54,436 bases of DNA from Clostridiales bacterium (lineage in GTDB: Bacteria; Bacillota; Clostridia; Oscillospirales; CAG-272). The translations under genes and the position numbers were made by a program. Shown here in pieces: positions 25,402-34,147 of this stretch; within the stretch, counting starts at the first letter, position 1; the number at the start of each line of letters is the position of its first letter. The notes below the pieces were generated by a model. That model worked only from the letters and a program-made list of their open reading frames with translations. It was not told where the DNA came from and made no database searches. The stretch covers positions 1 to 54,436 of the forward strand of contig JAEEYP010000071.1 of assembly GCA_016288155.1 (NCBI GenBank), in the 5' to 3' direction.

Positions 25402-27150
25402 TCAGTCTTTTTTCGGTACGGGACCGATGACGCCGGCGCCGCCGCCCTTGAACTTCTGCCTGCTTTCCGTGATGCAGATGACCGTCATTTCCAGCGGCGT
25501 TCCTTCCGTCATATGGGTGATTCCCGCCTCAGTGCTGTCACAGATGAAACGGTTGAGTTCCCCGGCGTCGTGCCGCCCTTCCGCCATGGCCCCGCGCGTC
25601 AGCGCCGTATAACGGAGGGAGAGACGGAGCTTGGCTATGCGGACGGCGCGCCGCGGGTCGTCCCGCACGGCGTCCTCCGCACGGTCGACGACGGCGTTCA
25701 GCCGGTCGAGATACGGTTTTTCGAAGTAATCGGAGAGCGGGGTCTGATAGCACCCGATGTGCACGCCGGTCTCCTCGCAGCAGCGGCAGACCTCCTCGAT
25801 GTATTCCCGGACGATCGGCCCGGCCGCGCCGTAATAATAATCGGTGAATTCTCTGGTGAGCGCGTCCGTGTCGCACCACGGATCCCACAAAAGGTGCGTC
25901 ATGAGATAGCAGCGCAGCTCCTCGAGATCGGCGCCGCCCCACTTGTTTCCCTGCGAGAAGACGCCGCGCACGTGATGCTCGGCGAAGAACTGCATATCCG
26001 GCTGAAGCACGCGCCAGTTCGGATGCGGCATCATGTAATGATGGAAGGAGGTGACGTAATCCCAGATGTAGAGGTTTTCGCAGGCGCCGCTCCAGTCCTC
26101 CAGGTCGTCGGCGAAGCGGTGCGCCTGTTTGTACTCATGATCGCAGCGGGCGGAGAGCGGATGGAAGAAGCAGCATTCGATCGTGCAGAGACGGATGTTC
26201 ACATTGCGGCGCGGCCGCGTGAAGCGCGGCAGCCTGCGCGTGTACGTGTACGCGAGCGTCTCGAAGCGCACCTTAGGGAATTCTTCCTCCAGCGCTTCGG
26301 CGACGGCGTTCACCGCGCGGAGCATCAGCCCGGCCGGCGAGCCCTCCTCCTCGTCGATCGCGCGGCAGGCGTCGCACTGGCAGGAGTTGACGGAGCCGTC
26401 GTTCTGCGAGAGGGACATGATCTCCGCCTCGGGGTGTTCGCGCAGAAAGAGCCGCGTCTGCTCGGTCAGCTCCGCGATCACCTCCGGATTCGAGAGGCAG
26501 AGCTGGCAGTTCTGCGGATGGCTCCCCCCCGATTCGCGCGTACCGTTCCAGAGCGCGAACCATTCGGGATGCGCGTCATGGTATTTGTCATACGGGATCA
26601 GGCGGGCGAAACTGTGCACGAAGATCCCGTATTCGATCCCGTGCCCGTATTTCGGGTCGACGTGATGACCGTTCACGCGGCACTTCGCCCCGAAGAGCGG
26701 ATCGTCCAGGCAGTCGCGGTAGTAGAACTCGCGGTAGTGGAAGATCGGCGTTTGCCGAAATTCCCCGTCGGGCACCTCGAGCTCCGTATACGTCGGGACC
26801 TTCTCGCAGCTCGGCGTGAAGAAGCGGCAGCCGACGGATTCGAGAAAGTCGTATACGGCGTAGAGGAGCCCGCGCTCCCCGCCGTCGAGGAACAGCCGCC
26901 CGTCCCGGACGAAGCGGCGCAGCTCGTCGTCGTCGTACTCGTCCCGTGTCTCGCCGTACAGCGGCAGGGCAGAGCCGATCACGGCGACGGCGCTCTCCTC
27001 GCGTTCGGAGGCACGGTACGCCTTCACCGGAAGCCCGGTCATGAGCTGGAGATAGTACCGGAGCTGCCCGGCGGCGAAGACCTCCCGCGCATCCGCGTCC
27101 TGCGATATAATGATGCAGCCGGCGCACCTGCCGTTTTCGATCAGTTTCAT
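25402..27150 (-). CDS. DUF4838 protein, cytoplasmic form
   Basis: 582 residues, no signal peptide or lipobox, so probably cytoplasmic. The N-terminal ~130 residues resemble the small beta-alpha domain that precedes the catalytic barrel in GH20/GH67-like enzymes (AAGQLRYYLQLMTGLPV, LLYAVYDFLESVGCRFF). The DUF4838 core follows, with FALWNG, LSLSQNDGSVNSCQCDAC and RLCTIECCFFHPL. The CQCDAC cysteines and the QNDG motif are shared with the lipoprotein paralogue encoded at 35654. Catalytic function is unproven; a carbohydrate-active role is inferred. The ATG at 27150 follows AAAGGAA. An earlier in-frame start would include promoter DNA and is rejected. Confidence 0.85.
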   Translation of the reverse strand: MKLIENGRCAGCIIISQDADAREVFAAGQLRYYLQLMTGLPVKAYRASEREESAVAVIGSALPLYGETRDEYDDDELRRFVRDGRLFLDGGERGLLYAVYDFLESVGCRFFTPSCEKVPTYTELEVPDGEFRQTPIFHYREFYYRDCLDDPLFGAKCRVNGHHVDPKYGHGIEYGIFVHSFARLIPYDKYHDAHPEWFALWNGTRESGGSHPQNCQLCLSNPEVIAELTEQTRLFLREHPEAEIMSLSQNDGSVNSCQCDACRAIDEEEGSPAGLMLRAVNAVAEALEEEFPKVRFETLAYTYTRRLPRFTRPRRNVNIRLCTIECCFFHPLSARCDHEYKQAHRFADDLEDWSGACENLYIWDYVTSFHHYMMPHPNWRVLQPDMQFFAEHHVRGVFSQGNKWGGADLEELRCYLMTHLLWDPWCDTDALTREFTDYYYGAAGPIVREYIEEVCRCCEETGVHIGCYQTPLSDYFEKPYLDRLNAVVDRAEDAVRDDPRRAVRIAKLRLSLRYTALTRGAMAEGRHDAGELNRFICDSTEAGITHMTEGTPLEMTVICITESRQKFKGGGAGVIGPVPKKD

Positions 27151-27213
27151 ATTTTGTTTCCTTTCATTCCCGCCCTGCGGGCGCGGACGCCCCGGCGGAT
27201 CCGTTTCCATAAT

Positions 27214-27242
27214 ATTATAGCGGGAACGGGCGCCGAAGTCAA
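27214..27242 (-). promoter_or_regulatory. SigA-type promoter for the DUF4838/AEC operon
   Basis: Minus strand TTGACT (27242-27237), 17 bp, TATAAT (27219-27214). Confidence 0.85.
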
Positions 27243-27313
27243 TAGCTTTGCTTCCGATCGGCGCGCCGGCGGACCGCCGGGCGGGAAAGCGGGACAAAGA
27301 TGGCCGATCCCGC

Positions 27314-27342
27314 TTGCAAAAGACCGCCGTCGGTGCTATAAT
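27314..27342 (+). promoter_or_regulatory. SigA-type promoter for the ABC-2 exporter
   Basis: TTGCAA (27314-27319), 17 bp, TATAAT (27337-27342) with a TGC extended -10; divergent from the promoter at 27214-27242. Confidence 0.82.
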
Positions 27343-27406
27343 GTAGGCAGTCTTCCATCACAGTCCGCATGTGCGGCAGGACAGCAGAAAGGATCGGATA
27401 CGACAT

Positions 27407-28141
27407 ATGCTGCAAATCCGGAATCTGACGAAAACGTACGGGGATACGAAGGCGGTGGACGATCTGTCGCTGCACATCGCCCCCGGCGAGATCTTCGGCT
27501 TTATCGGCCACAACGGCGCCGGGAAGACGACGACGCTCAAAAGCGTCGCCGGGATCCTCCGCTTCGACGCAGGCGAGATCCTCGTGGACGGCACGTCCGT
27601 CGCCGACGATCCGCTGAATGCGAAGAAGAAGCTCGCGTACATCCCCGACAATCCCGACCTGTACGATTTCATGAGCGGCATCCGCTACCTGAACTTCATC
27701 TCTGACGTCTTCGGAATCTCCTCCGAGGAGCGGCTCGCGCGGATCCGCGAATACGGCGACGCCTTCGGTCTGACGGAGAATCTGGCGCAGCCGATCTCCT
27801 CCTATTCGCACGGCATGAAGCAGAAGCTGGCGCTCATCTCCGCCTGGATCCACGCCCCGAAGCTGATTTTGCTCGACGAGCCGTTCGTCGGGCTCGACCC
27901 GATCGCGTCGCACGTGCTCAAGGAAAAGATGCGCGTCCACTGCGACGGCGGCGGAGCGATCTTCTTCTCCACGCACGTGCTCGAGGTGGCGGAAAAGCTG
28001 TGCGACAAGATCGCCATCATCAAACAAGGGCGGCTCGTCCGCTGCGGCACGATGGAGGAGGTGCGCGGCGACGCATCGCTCGAGCACGTGTTCCTCGAAC
28101 TCGAAGGCGAGAAAGAGACCGGGGGAGGCGCGGCGTCATGA
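27407..28141 (+). CDS. ABC transporter ATP-binding protein (ABC-2/exporter type)
   Basis: 244 residues. Walker A is GHNGAGKTT, the signature SYSHGMKQKLAL, Walker B LILLDEPFVGLDP, and the switch His lies in FFSTHVLEVAEKL. The family is that of the BcrA/CcmA-like exporter ATPases. It would power the membrane protein encoded immediately downstream, whose ATG overlaps this stop (ATGA), indicating coupling. The ATG at 27407 is chosen because AAAGGA lies upstream; an earlier in-frame ATG at 27371 has no ribosome site. The substrate is unknown; peptide, lipid or drug export are all possible. Confidence 0.92.
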   Translation: MLQIRNLTKTYGDTKAVDDLSLHIAPGEIFGFIGHNGAGKTTTLKSVAGILRFDAGEILVDGTSVADDPLNAKKKLAYIPDNPDLYDFMSGIRYLNFISDVFGISSEERLARIREYGDAFGLTENLAQPISSYSHGMKQKLALISAWIHAPKLILLDEPFVGLDPIASHVLKEKMRVHCDGGGAIFFSTHVLEVAEKLCDKIAIIKQGRLVRCGTMEEVRGDASLEHVFLELEGEKETGGGAAS

Positions 28142-29745
28142 TGCTCAGAGCCCTCCTGAAAAAGCAGCTGACGGAGCTCTGCGCGCCGCTCATCATCGAC
28201 CGCAGAAAAGGCACGGCGCGCACGAAGGGGAAGCTGATCGCGTTCTCGGTCCTTTACGTTTTGTTGTTTTTGTATCTCGCCGCCGTTTTCTTCGGCATGT
28301 CGATCGCGCTCTGCGAGCCGCTCGTGGAGCTCGGCGCAGGCTGGCTGTATTTCGCCGTAGTCGGTCTTCTCGCGCTCGCGCTCGGCGTGCTCGGCAGCGT
28401 GTTCAATACGTACGCGGGACTGTACAACGCCAAGGACAACGAGCTCCTTCTCTCCATGCCGATCCCGCCGTGGAAGATCCTTTTCGCGCGGATCGCCGCG
28501 ACGGGACTGCTCGGACTTTTGTATACGGCGCTCGTGCTCGTCCCCGCGATCGTCGCGCGGGTCATGACGGGCGGCTTCTCCGCCGCCGGCATCGTCTTCT
28601 CCGTTTTGCTCATCCTCGTGATGGCGTGCCTCGTCACCGTCCTGACCTGTCTTCTCGGATGGATCGTCGCGCTCATCGCCGCCCGGCTGAAGAACAAGAG
28701 CTATCTCACCGTGCTGATCGCGCTCGTCTTTCTCGGCGCGTACTTCTATCTGTATTCACAGGCGTACCGCATCGTCGGCTCCATCATGGAGAACGTGGGC
28801 GTGATCGGCGACGCCGTCCGCACGTGGATTTGGCCGCTGTACCAGTTCGGTCTGGGCGCCGAGGGGGACGCCGTCGGGTTCCTCCTCTTCACGCTCGTGA
28901 CCCTCGCGCTTCTCGCCCTGACGTGCTGGATCCTCTCGCGCACCTTCGTGCGGATCGTCACCTCGCACCGCGCCGAGAAGCGCGCGGTATATAAGGAACG
29001 CGCCGCCAGGACCAGGGGCGTCCGCACGGCGCTGATCGGGCGGGAATTCTCCCGCTTCACCTCCAGCGCTGCGTACATGCTCAACAGCGGACTCGGTTCC
29101 GTATTCCTTCTCGTCCTCGCCGTCCTCGCGCTCTGGAAGCGCGAAGCGGTCGGCGAGGGGATCGCCCTCATCGTCGAGCAGATCCCGGAGCTGGCGGGGG
29201 TGATGCCGCTCTTCGGCACGGTCGCCGTCTGCCTCGTCGCCTCGATGAACATGATCACGGCGCCCTCCGTTTCTCTTGAGGGGAAGACTCTGTGGCAGCT
29301 CCAGTCGCTGCCGGTCGATACGCGGGACGTTCTGCGCGCCAAGCAGGCGCTGCATATCCTCGTCACCGGCGTGCCGGCGGTGCTGTGTGCGGCCGCCGTG
29401 GCTTTCATGCTGGGGACGGATCTTGCGACCGGGTGCCTCATGGCGCTGTGCGTGTTCCTGTTCGTCTGCGCATGCGCCGCCTTCGGGCTGATGCTCAATC
29501 TGAAAATGCCGAATCTGACTTGGATGAACGAGACGGTCCCGATCAAGCAGAGCATGCCGGTGGGGATCTGCCTCTTCGCCGGATGGGTCGTCGCGCCGCT
29601 CATGGTCGGCGGTTATTTCCTCGGGATATCGCTGTGGAGCGTGACGTTCTACCTGACGGTCCTTTGTGGGGCGGAGGCGGTCGTCGTCGTGCTGCTTGAT
29701 CTTTGGCTCGACCGCCGCGGGACGAAGATCTTTGCGGATCTGTAA
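28138..29745 (+). CDS. ABC-2 type permease
   Basis: 535 residues with roughly twelve hydrophobic helices. A large cytoplasmic stretch near residues 285-310 (HRAEKRAVYKERAARTRG) separates two halves. NAKDNELLLSMPIPPWKILFAR is typical of the large single-chain exporter permeases, and a related SLEGKTLWQLQSLPVDTRDVLRAKQ segment recurs in the second half, consistent with an internal duplication. It pairs with the ATPase encoded just upstream through a 4-base ATGA overlap. A lipoprotein gene follows after 22 bases and may be part of the same operon. Confidence 0.85.
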   Translation: MMLRALLKKQLTELCAPLIIDRRKGTARTKGKLIAFSVLYVLLFLYLAAVFFGMSIALCEPLVELGAGWLYFAVVGLLALALGVLGSVFNTYAGLYNAKDNELLLSMPIPPWKILFARIAATGLLGLLYTALVLVPAIVARVMTGGFSAAGIVFSVLLILVMACLVTVLTCLLGWIVALIAARLKNKSYLTVLIALVFLGAYFYLYSQAYRIVGSIMENVGVIGDAVRTWIWPLYQFGLGAEGDAVGFLLFTLVTLALLALTCWILSRTFVRIVTSHRAEKRAVYKERAARTRGVRTALIGREFSRFTSSAAYMLNSGLGSVFLLVLAVLALWKREAVGEGIALIVEQIPELAGVMPLFGTVAVCLVASMNMITAPSVSLEGKTLWQLQSLPVDTRDVLRAKQALHILVTGVPAVLCAAAVAFMLGTDLATGCLMALCVFLFVCACAAFGLMLNLKMPNLTWMNETVPIKQSMPVGICLFAGWVVAPLMVGGYFLGISLWSVTFYLTVLCGAEAVVVVLLDLWLDRRGTKIFADL

Positions 29746-29767
29746 GAGAACGGCCGGGAGGATAAAG

Positions 29768-30391
29768 ATGAAACGTGTGATGCGGGGGATGCTTCTCCTT
29801 TTGTGCGCGGGAATGCTCTTTTCCTGCGCCGCTCCCGCGCGCGAATCGGTCGTGATCGTGAAGAAAGCGTTCGACGTCGATACGGCTGCGCCGGAGACGG
29901 ATACGTTAGCGCCGGAGGCGGATACGACCGCACCGGAAACGGAGACGACCGCGCCGGAGACGGAAACGACCGTACCGGAGACGGATACGATCGCACCGGA
30001 AACGGAGACGACCGCACCGGAAACGGAAACGACCGCGCCGGAAACGGAAACGACCGCGCCGGAGACGGAAACGACCGCGCCGAAAACGGAGACGACCGCG
30101 CCGGAGACGGAAACGACCGTGCCGGAGGCAGATACGACCGCACCGGAAACGGAAACGACCGCGCCGGAGACGGACGTGCTCGTCCTGGAGACGGATGCGG
30201 TCCCGGAGACGGACGAGGTCGTGCGGCAGACCGCGATGACGTACGTGCTCAACAAGAACACGAAGAAATTCCATCGCCCGGACTGCCGGAGCGCCGCGCA
30301 GATCAAGGAGAAGAACCGCGCGGAGTTCACCGGAGACCGGGAGGAACTGATCGCGCAGGGCTACTCCCCCTGCAAGATCTGCAATCCGTGA
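29768..30391 (+). CDS. lipoprotein with Pro/Glu/Thr heptad repeats and C-terminal Cys/His module
   Basis: 207 residues. The lipobox LFSC gives Cys20 as anchor. Residues 40-137 are 14 near-identical heptads of the type TAPETET, a stiff, acidic, Thr-rich stalk. The C-terminal ~50 residues form a compact module: YVLNKNTKKFHRPDC followed by QIKEKNR, ELIAQGYSPCKIC and the end. The His-x-Pro-x-Cys plus Cys-x-x-Cys pattern resembles the Ada-like metal-binding domain found at the C terminus of many secreted Clostridia proteins, probably holding zinc. The layout suggests a membrane-tethered stalk presenting a zinc module. It may be co-transcribed with the ABC-2 exporter. Function unknown. Confidence 0.75.
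   Translation: MKRVMRGMLLLLCAGMLFSCAAPARESVVIVKKAFDVDTAAPETDTLAPEADTTAPETETTAPETETTVPETDTIAPETETTAPETETTAPETETTAPETETTAPKTETTAPETETTVPEADTTAPETETTAPETDVLVLETDAVPETDEVVRQTAMTYVLNKNTKKFHRPDCRSAAQIKEKNRAEFTGDREELIAQGYSPCKICNP
29885..30178 (+). repeat. 14 tandem 21-bp coding repeats
   Basis: In-frame 21-base units encoding variants of TAPETET. Synonymous changes between units (GAG/GAA, GCG/GCA) show that the array is not perfectly homogenised. Copy-number change would alter stalk length in frame. Confidence 0.9.
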
Positions 30392-30401
30392 CGGCGCTTA
30401 C

Positions 30402-30433
30402 GCCGCCGGATCTTCCGATCCGGCGGCTTTTTG
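30402..30433 (+). terminator. intrinsic terminator after the repeat lipoprotein gene
   Basis: GCCGCCGGATC/GATCCGGCGGC stem, loop TTCC, then TTTTT. Confidence 0.88.
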
Positions 30434-30451
30434 CCGCCGATCCGGGTTTCC

Positions 30452-30500
30452 GCCCGCGCGGACGGCGTGAAAAATCCCGTTTTTTTCCGTCCGTGCGGGC
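30452..30500. repeat. long imperfect inverted repeat upstream of typA
   Basis: GCCCGCGCGGACGG (30452-30465) pairs with CCGTCCGTGCGGGC (30487-30500), 14 bp with one G-U, around a 21-base loop containing T7. It lies about 50 bases upstream of the typA -35 region. Confidence 0.6.
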
Positions 30501-30547
30501 ATACTTTACAGCACACTGACGAAATTGCGGAAAACGGGAAAAAACTG

Positions 30548-30576
30548 TTTCCATTGGGCGTAATTTGTGATATACT
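30548..30576 (+). promoter_or_regulatory. promoter for typA (extended -10)
   Basis: TTTCCA (30548-30553), 17 bp, TATACT (30571-30576) preceded by TGTGA. Confidence 0.6.
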
Positions 30577-30621
30577 ATTCAAGTTAGTAGTTTTTTCGCA
30601 GAAAAGGATGGGAGTACTGTT

Positions 30622-32445
30622 TTGGTAAGGAACGATTTGCGCAACGTGGCGATCATCGCGCACGTTGACCACGGCAAGACGACGCTGGTGGACGGGATGC
30701 TCAAGCAGGGCGGCGCGTTCCATGAGAATCAGGTCGTCGCCGAACGCGCCATGGATTCCGGCGATATCGAGCGCGAGCGCGGCATCACGATCCTGGCGAA
30801 GAACACCGCCGTGCATTATAACGGCGTCAAGATCAATATCGTCGACACGCCCGGCCACGCCGATTTCGGCGGGGAGGTCGAGCGGATCCTCAAGATGGTC
30901 AACGGCGTCATCCTGCTCGTGGACGCCGCCGAGGGACCGATGCCGCAGACGCGCTTCGTTCTGCAGCGCGCGATGGAGCTCAACCACCGCATCATCGTCG
31001 TCGTCAACAAGATCGACCGCCCCGACGCGCGGATCAGCGAGGTCATCGACGAAACGCTGGAGCTGCTCCTTGATCTGAACGCCACGGACGAGCAGCTCGA
31101 TTCCCCCATGCTCTTCTGCTGCGGCAGAACGGGCACCGCCTCCCTCGATCCGGAGACGCCGGGCACGGATCTGCGCCCGCTGTTTGAGACGATCCTCGAC
31201 TATATCCCCGCGCCGGAGGGCGACGCGGACGCGCCGCTGCAGCTGCTCGTCTCCACGATCGACTACAACGATTACGTCGGACGGATCGGGATCGGGCGCA
31301 TCGAACGCGGTACGATCCGCGTGAACCAGGACGTTTCCATCGTGAATTATCACAATCCGGGGCAGACCGACCGCGCGCGCATCGCCGCTCTGTATCAGAT
31401 CGACGGGCTCACCCGCGTCCCCGTCGAGGAGGCGAAGATGGGCGATATCGTCTGCTTCTCCGGCGCCGCGGACATCACGATCGGCGATACGCTCTGCGCG
31501 CCGGACGTGCCGGAGCCGCTCGAATTCGTCCGCGTCTCCGAGCCGACGATGGAGATGACCTTCTCCGTCAACGACAGCCCGTTCGCCGGACGGGAAGGGA
31601 AGTACGTGACCTCCCGCCAGATCCGCGAGCGGCTGTACAAGGAAACGCTGAAGGACGTGTCGCTCCGCGTCAGCGACGGCGACACGACGGATTCCTTCAA
31701 GGTCGCCGGACGCGGCGAGATGCACCTTTCGATCCTGATCGAGACGATGCGCCGCGAGAATTACGAGCTCTGCTGCTCCATGCCGCACGTCCTCTTCAAG
31801 GAGATCGACGGCGAGCGGTGCGAGCCGATGGAGCGCGTCTCCATCGACGTGCCGGACGATGCGGTCGGCAGCGTCGTGCAGAAGCTCGGCGCCCGCCGGG
31901 GCGAGTTGCTCGAGATGGGCAAGGCCGGTTCGCGCACGCGCATCGAATACCTGATCCCCTCCCGTTGTCTCTTCGGCTACCGGAGCGAATTCATGACGGA
32001 TACGAAGGGCGAGGGCGTCATCAATACGCTCTTTGCCGGATACCAGCCGTACAAGGGCGACGTGACGACGCGCTTCACCGGCTCGCTCATCGCGTCGGAG
32101 GACGGCGAGGCGACCTCCTATGGTCTGTACAACGCGCAGGATCGCGGCACGATGTTCATCGGCGTGCAGACGCCGGTGTACGAGGGGATGATCGTCGGCG
32201 AGTGCCCGAAGCTCGAGGACATCACGCTGAACGTCTGCAAGAAGAAGCATCTGACCTCCATCCGTTCGAAGGGCGCGGACGAGGCGCTGATCCTGACGCC
32301 GCCGAAGATCCTGTCGCTCGAGCAGGCGATCGAGTATATCGCCGAAGACGAGCTGATCGAGGTGACGCCGAAGTCGATCCGTCTCCGCAAGAAGATCCTC
32401 AACACGGAAACGCGTCTGAAAACGGAATTTAGAACGAAGAAATAA
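30622..32445 (+). CDS. typA: translational GTPase TypA/BipA
   Basis: 607 residues, the usual length. GTPase motifs are all visible: AHVDHGKTT (G1), RGITI (G2), DTPGH (G3) and NKID (G4). Elongation-factor domains II, III and V follow, then the BipA-specific C terminus (GLYNAQDRGTMFIGVQTPVYEGMIVGE, KKKHLTSIRSKG). BipA binds the ribosome and aids 50S assembly and growth under stress. The start is TTG at 30622; the only nearby ATG (30608) hits a stop after six codons. GGATGGGAG is the ribosome site. A TTG start may hold expression down. The gene stands alone between its own promoter and a terminator. Confidence 0.95.
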   Translation: MVRNDLRNVAIIAHVDHGKTTLVDGMLKQGGAFHENQVVAERAMDSGDIERERGITILAKNTAVHYNGVKINIVDTPGHADFGGEVERILKMVNGVILLVDAAEGPMPQTRFVLQRAMELNHRIIVVVNKIDRPDARISEVIDETLELLLDLNATDEQLDSPMLFCCGRTGTASLDPETPGTDLRPLFETILDYIPAPEGDADAPLQLLVSTIDYNDYVGRIGIGRIERGTIRVNQDVSIVNYHNPGQTDRARIAALYQIDGLTRVPVEEAKMGDIVCFSGAADITIGDTLCAPDVPEPLEFVRVSEPTMEMTFSVNDSPFAGREGKYVTSRQIRERLYKETLKDVSLRVSDGDTTDSFKVAGRGEMHLSILIETMRRENYELCCSMPHVLFKEIDGERCEPMERVSIDVPDDAVGSVVQKLGARRGELLEMGKAGSRTRIEYLIPSRCLFGYRSEFMTDTKGEGVINTLFAGYQPYKGDVTTRFTGSLIASEDGEATSYGLYNAQDRGTMFIGVQTPVYEGMIVGECPKLEDITLNVCKKKHLTSIRSKGADEALILTPPKILSLEQAIEYIAEDELIEVTPKSIRLRKKILNTETRLKTEFRTKK

Positions 32446-32454
32446 CGCTTGAGC

Positions 32455-32489
32455 GGTCCCGCGGCTCCTTGCCGCGGGATCTTTTTTTG
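32455..32489 (+). terminator. intrinsic terminator after typA
   Basis: TCCCGCGGC/GCCGCGGGA stem followed by T7. Confidence 0.9.
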
Positions 32490-32541
32490 CCCAAGCGCCC
32501 CGGAAACGGAGAAAGAATCCCGGCATTGCCGCGCGGGAATC

Positions 32542-32570
32542 TTGACATTTTTGTGCACGTATGCTACACT
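32542..32570 (+). promoter_or_regulatory. SigA-type promoter for the sugar kinase operon
   Basis: TTGACA (32542-32547), 17 bp, TACACT (32565-32570) with TGC extension. No clear operator palindrome overlaps it. Confidence 0.85.
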
Positions 32571-32602
32571 AAATAAAAAACGGACGAACGGAAGGAACAC
32601 GT

Positions 32603-34090
32603 ATGCTGTACATCGGGATCGATCTCGGCACCTCCGCCGTGAAGCTGCTCCTCGTCGACGAGGACGGCGCCATTCTGCGCACCGCGACGCGCGAATACCC
32701 GCTCTCCTTTCCGCGCCCCGGCTGGAGCGAGCAGGATCCGGACGACTGGTGGCGCGCCTGCCTTGACGGGCTCTCTGCGCTGCTCGCGGACGCGGATCCG
32801 ACCGCCGTTGCCGGCATCGCGTGCGGCGGGCAGATGCACGGGCTCGTCGCGCTCGACGCGGCGGACCGCGTGATCCGTCCGGCGATCCTCTGGAACGACG
32901 GGCGCACGGAGGAGGAGGTCCGGTATCTCAACGAGGAGATCGGGCGGGAGACGCTCTCCCGCCGGACGGCGAACATCGCCTTCGCCGGCTTCACCGCGCC
33001 GAAGCTGCTCTGGATGCAGCGTCACGAGCCGGAGAATTTCGCGCGGATCGCCCGCGTCATGCTGCCGAAGGACTACGTCGTCTACCGTCTCACCGGCTCC
33101 TTCTCGACGGACTGCTCCGACGCCTCCGGAATGCTGCTCCTCGACGTGGCGCACCGCCGCTGGTCGCCGGAGATGCTCGCGCTCTGCGGTCTGACCGAGG
33201 CGCAGCTCCCCGCGCTGCATGAAAGCTATGAGACGGTCGGCACGCTCCGGCCGGAGATCGCGTCGGCGCTCGGACTGCCCGCCGGCGTGCGCGTCGCCGC
33301 CGGAGCGGGCGACAACGCGGCGGCCGCCGTCGGCACCGGTACGGTCGGGCGCGGCGGATGCAATATCTCGCTCGGCACCTCCGGGACCGTGTTCATCTCC
33401 GACCCGGTCTTCCGCGTCGATCCGCACAACGCGCTGCACGCCTTCGCGCACGCGGACGGCGGATATCACCTCATGGGCTGTATGCTCAGCGCCGCCTCCT
33501 GCAACAAATGGTTCTGCGGGGACATCCTCGGCACCGCCGATTACGACGCGGAGGCTGCCGCCGTCGCGCCGGACGCGCTCGGACGCGGCGACGTGTATTT
33601 TCTTCCGTATCTCATGGGCGAGCGGAGCCCGATCAACGATACCTCCGCCCGCGGCGTCTTCTTCGGCATGACGATGGGGACGACGCGCGCCGACATGATC
33701 CAGGCGGTGTACGAAGGCGTCGCGTTCGCGCTCCGCGATTCCGTCGAGGTCGCCCGATCGCTTGGGATCGCGATCCCGAAGAGCCGCGTCTGCGGCGGGG
33801 GGAGCCGCTCTCCGCTGTGGCGCACGATCCTCGCCAACGTCCTCGGCATCCCGCTCGAAACGGTGAAGACGGAGCAGGGACCGGGCTACGGCGCGGCGAT
33901 GCTGGCGATGGTCGCCTGCGGGCGCTTTTCATCCGTCGCGGAAGCCGCCGCCGCGCTCGTCAAAACGGCGCAGACGACGGAGCCGACGCCCGCGCTGACG
34001 ACGCGGTACGAGGAGCGCTACCGCCGCTTCACGCAGCTCTATCCTGCCGTGAAGCCGCTCTTTGCCCGTTTTGCCGCGGCGTCCGACTGA
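32603..34090 (+). CDS. xylB: FGGY-family carbohydrate kinase, xylulokinase-like
   Basis: 495 residues. YIGIDLGTSAVKLLLVDEDG is the phosphate-1 motif. GGQMHGLVALD and AILWNDGRTEEEV are typical of xylulokinases. The second signature lies in GVFFGMTMGTTRADMIQAVYEGVAFALRD, and VCGGGSRSPLWRTILANVLG follows. The enzyme would phosphorylate D-xylulose (or a related ketose) for the pentose phosphate route. It is first in an operon with an isomerase-like gene 57 bases downstream and a DUF4838 lipoprotein gene after that. Because the partner resembles fucose/arabinose isomerases and not xylose isomerase, the ketose may be another one (ribulose or fuculose). Confidence 0.88.
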   Translation: MLYIGIDLGTSAVKLLLVDEDGAILRTATREYPLSFPRPGWSEQDPDDWWRACLDGLSALLADADPTAVAGIACGGQMHGLVALDAADRVIRPAILWNDGRTEEEVRYLNEEIGRETLSRRTANIAFAGFTAPKLLWMQRHEPENFARIARVMLPKDYVVYRLTGSFSTDCSDASGMLLLDVAHRRWSPEMLALCGLTEAQLPALHESYETVGTLRPEIASALGLPAGVRVAAGAGDNAAAAVGTGTVGRGGCNISLGTSGTVFISDPVFRVDPHNALHAFAHADGGYHLMGCMLSAASCNKWFCGDILGTADYDAEAAAVAPDALGRGDVYFLPYLMGERSPINDTSARGVFFGMTMGTTRADMIQAVYEGVAFALRDSVEVARSLGIAIPKSRVCGGGSRSPLWRTILANVLGIPLETVKTEQGPGYGAAMLAMVACGRFSSVAEAAAALVKTAQTTEPTPALTTRYEERYRRFTQLYPAVKPLFARFAAASD

Positions 34091-34147
34091 GCGGCGCGCC
34101 GCCGAAAAAGAGATCCGCAGTCTGCCGATCAAGAAAGGAGAATCCCC

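Noticed and set aside
26747-26763. 17-base match to the palindrome near 13175 (ATCGGCGTTTGCCGAAA)
   Set aside because: The second copy lies inside the DUF4838 coding sequence without the matching arm, so it is probably chance.
29885-30178. Possible CRISPR array because of regular repeats
   Set aside because: The 21-bp units are contiguous without spacers and lie in frame within a lipoprotein gene.
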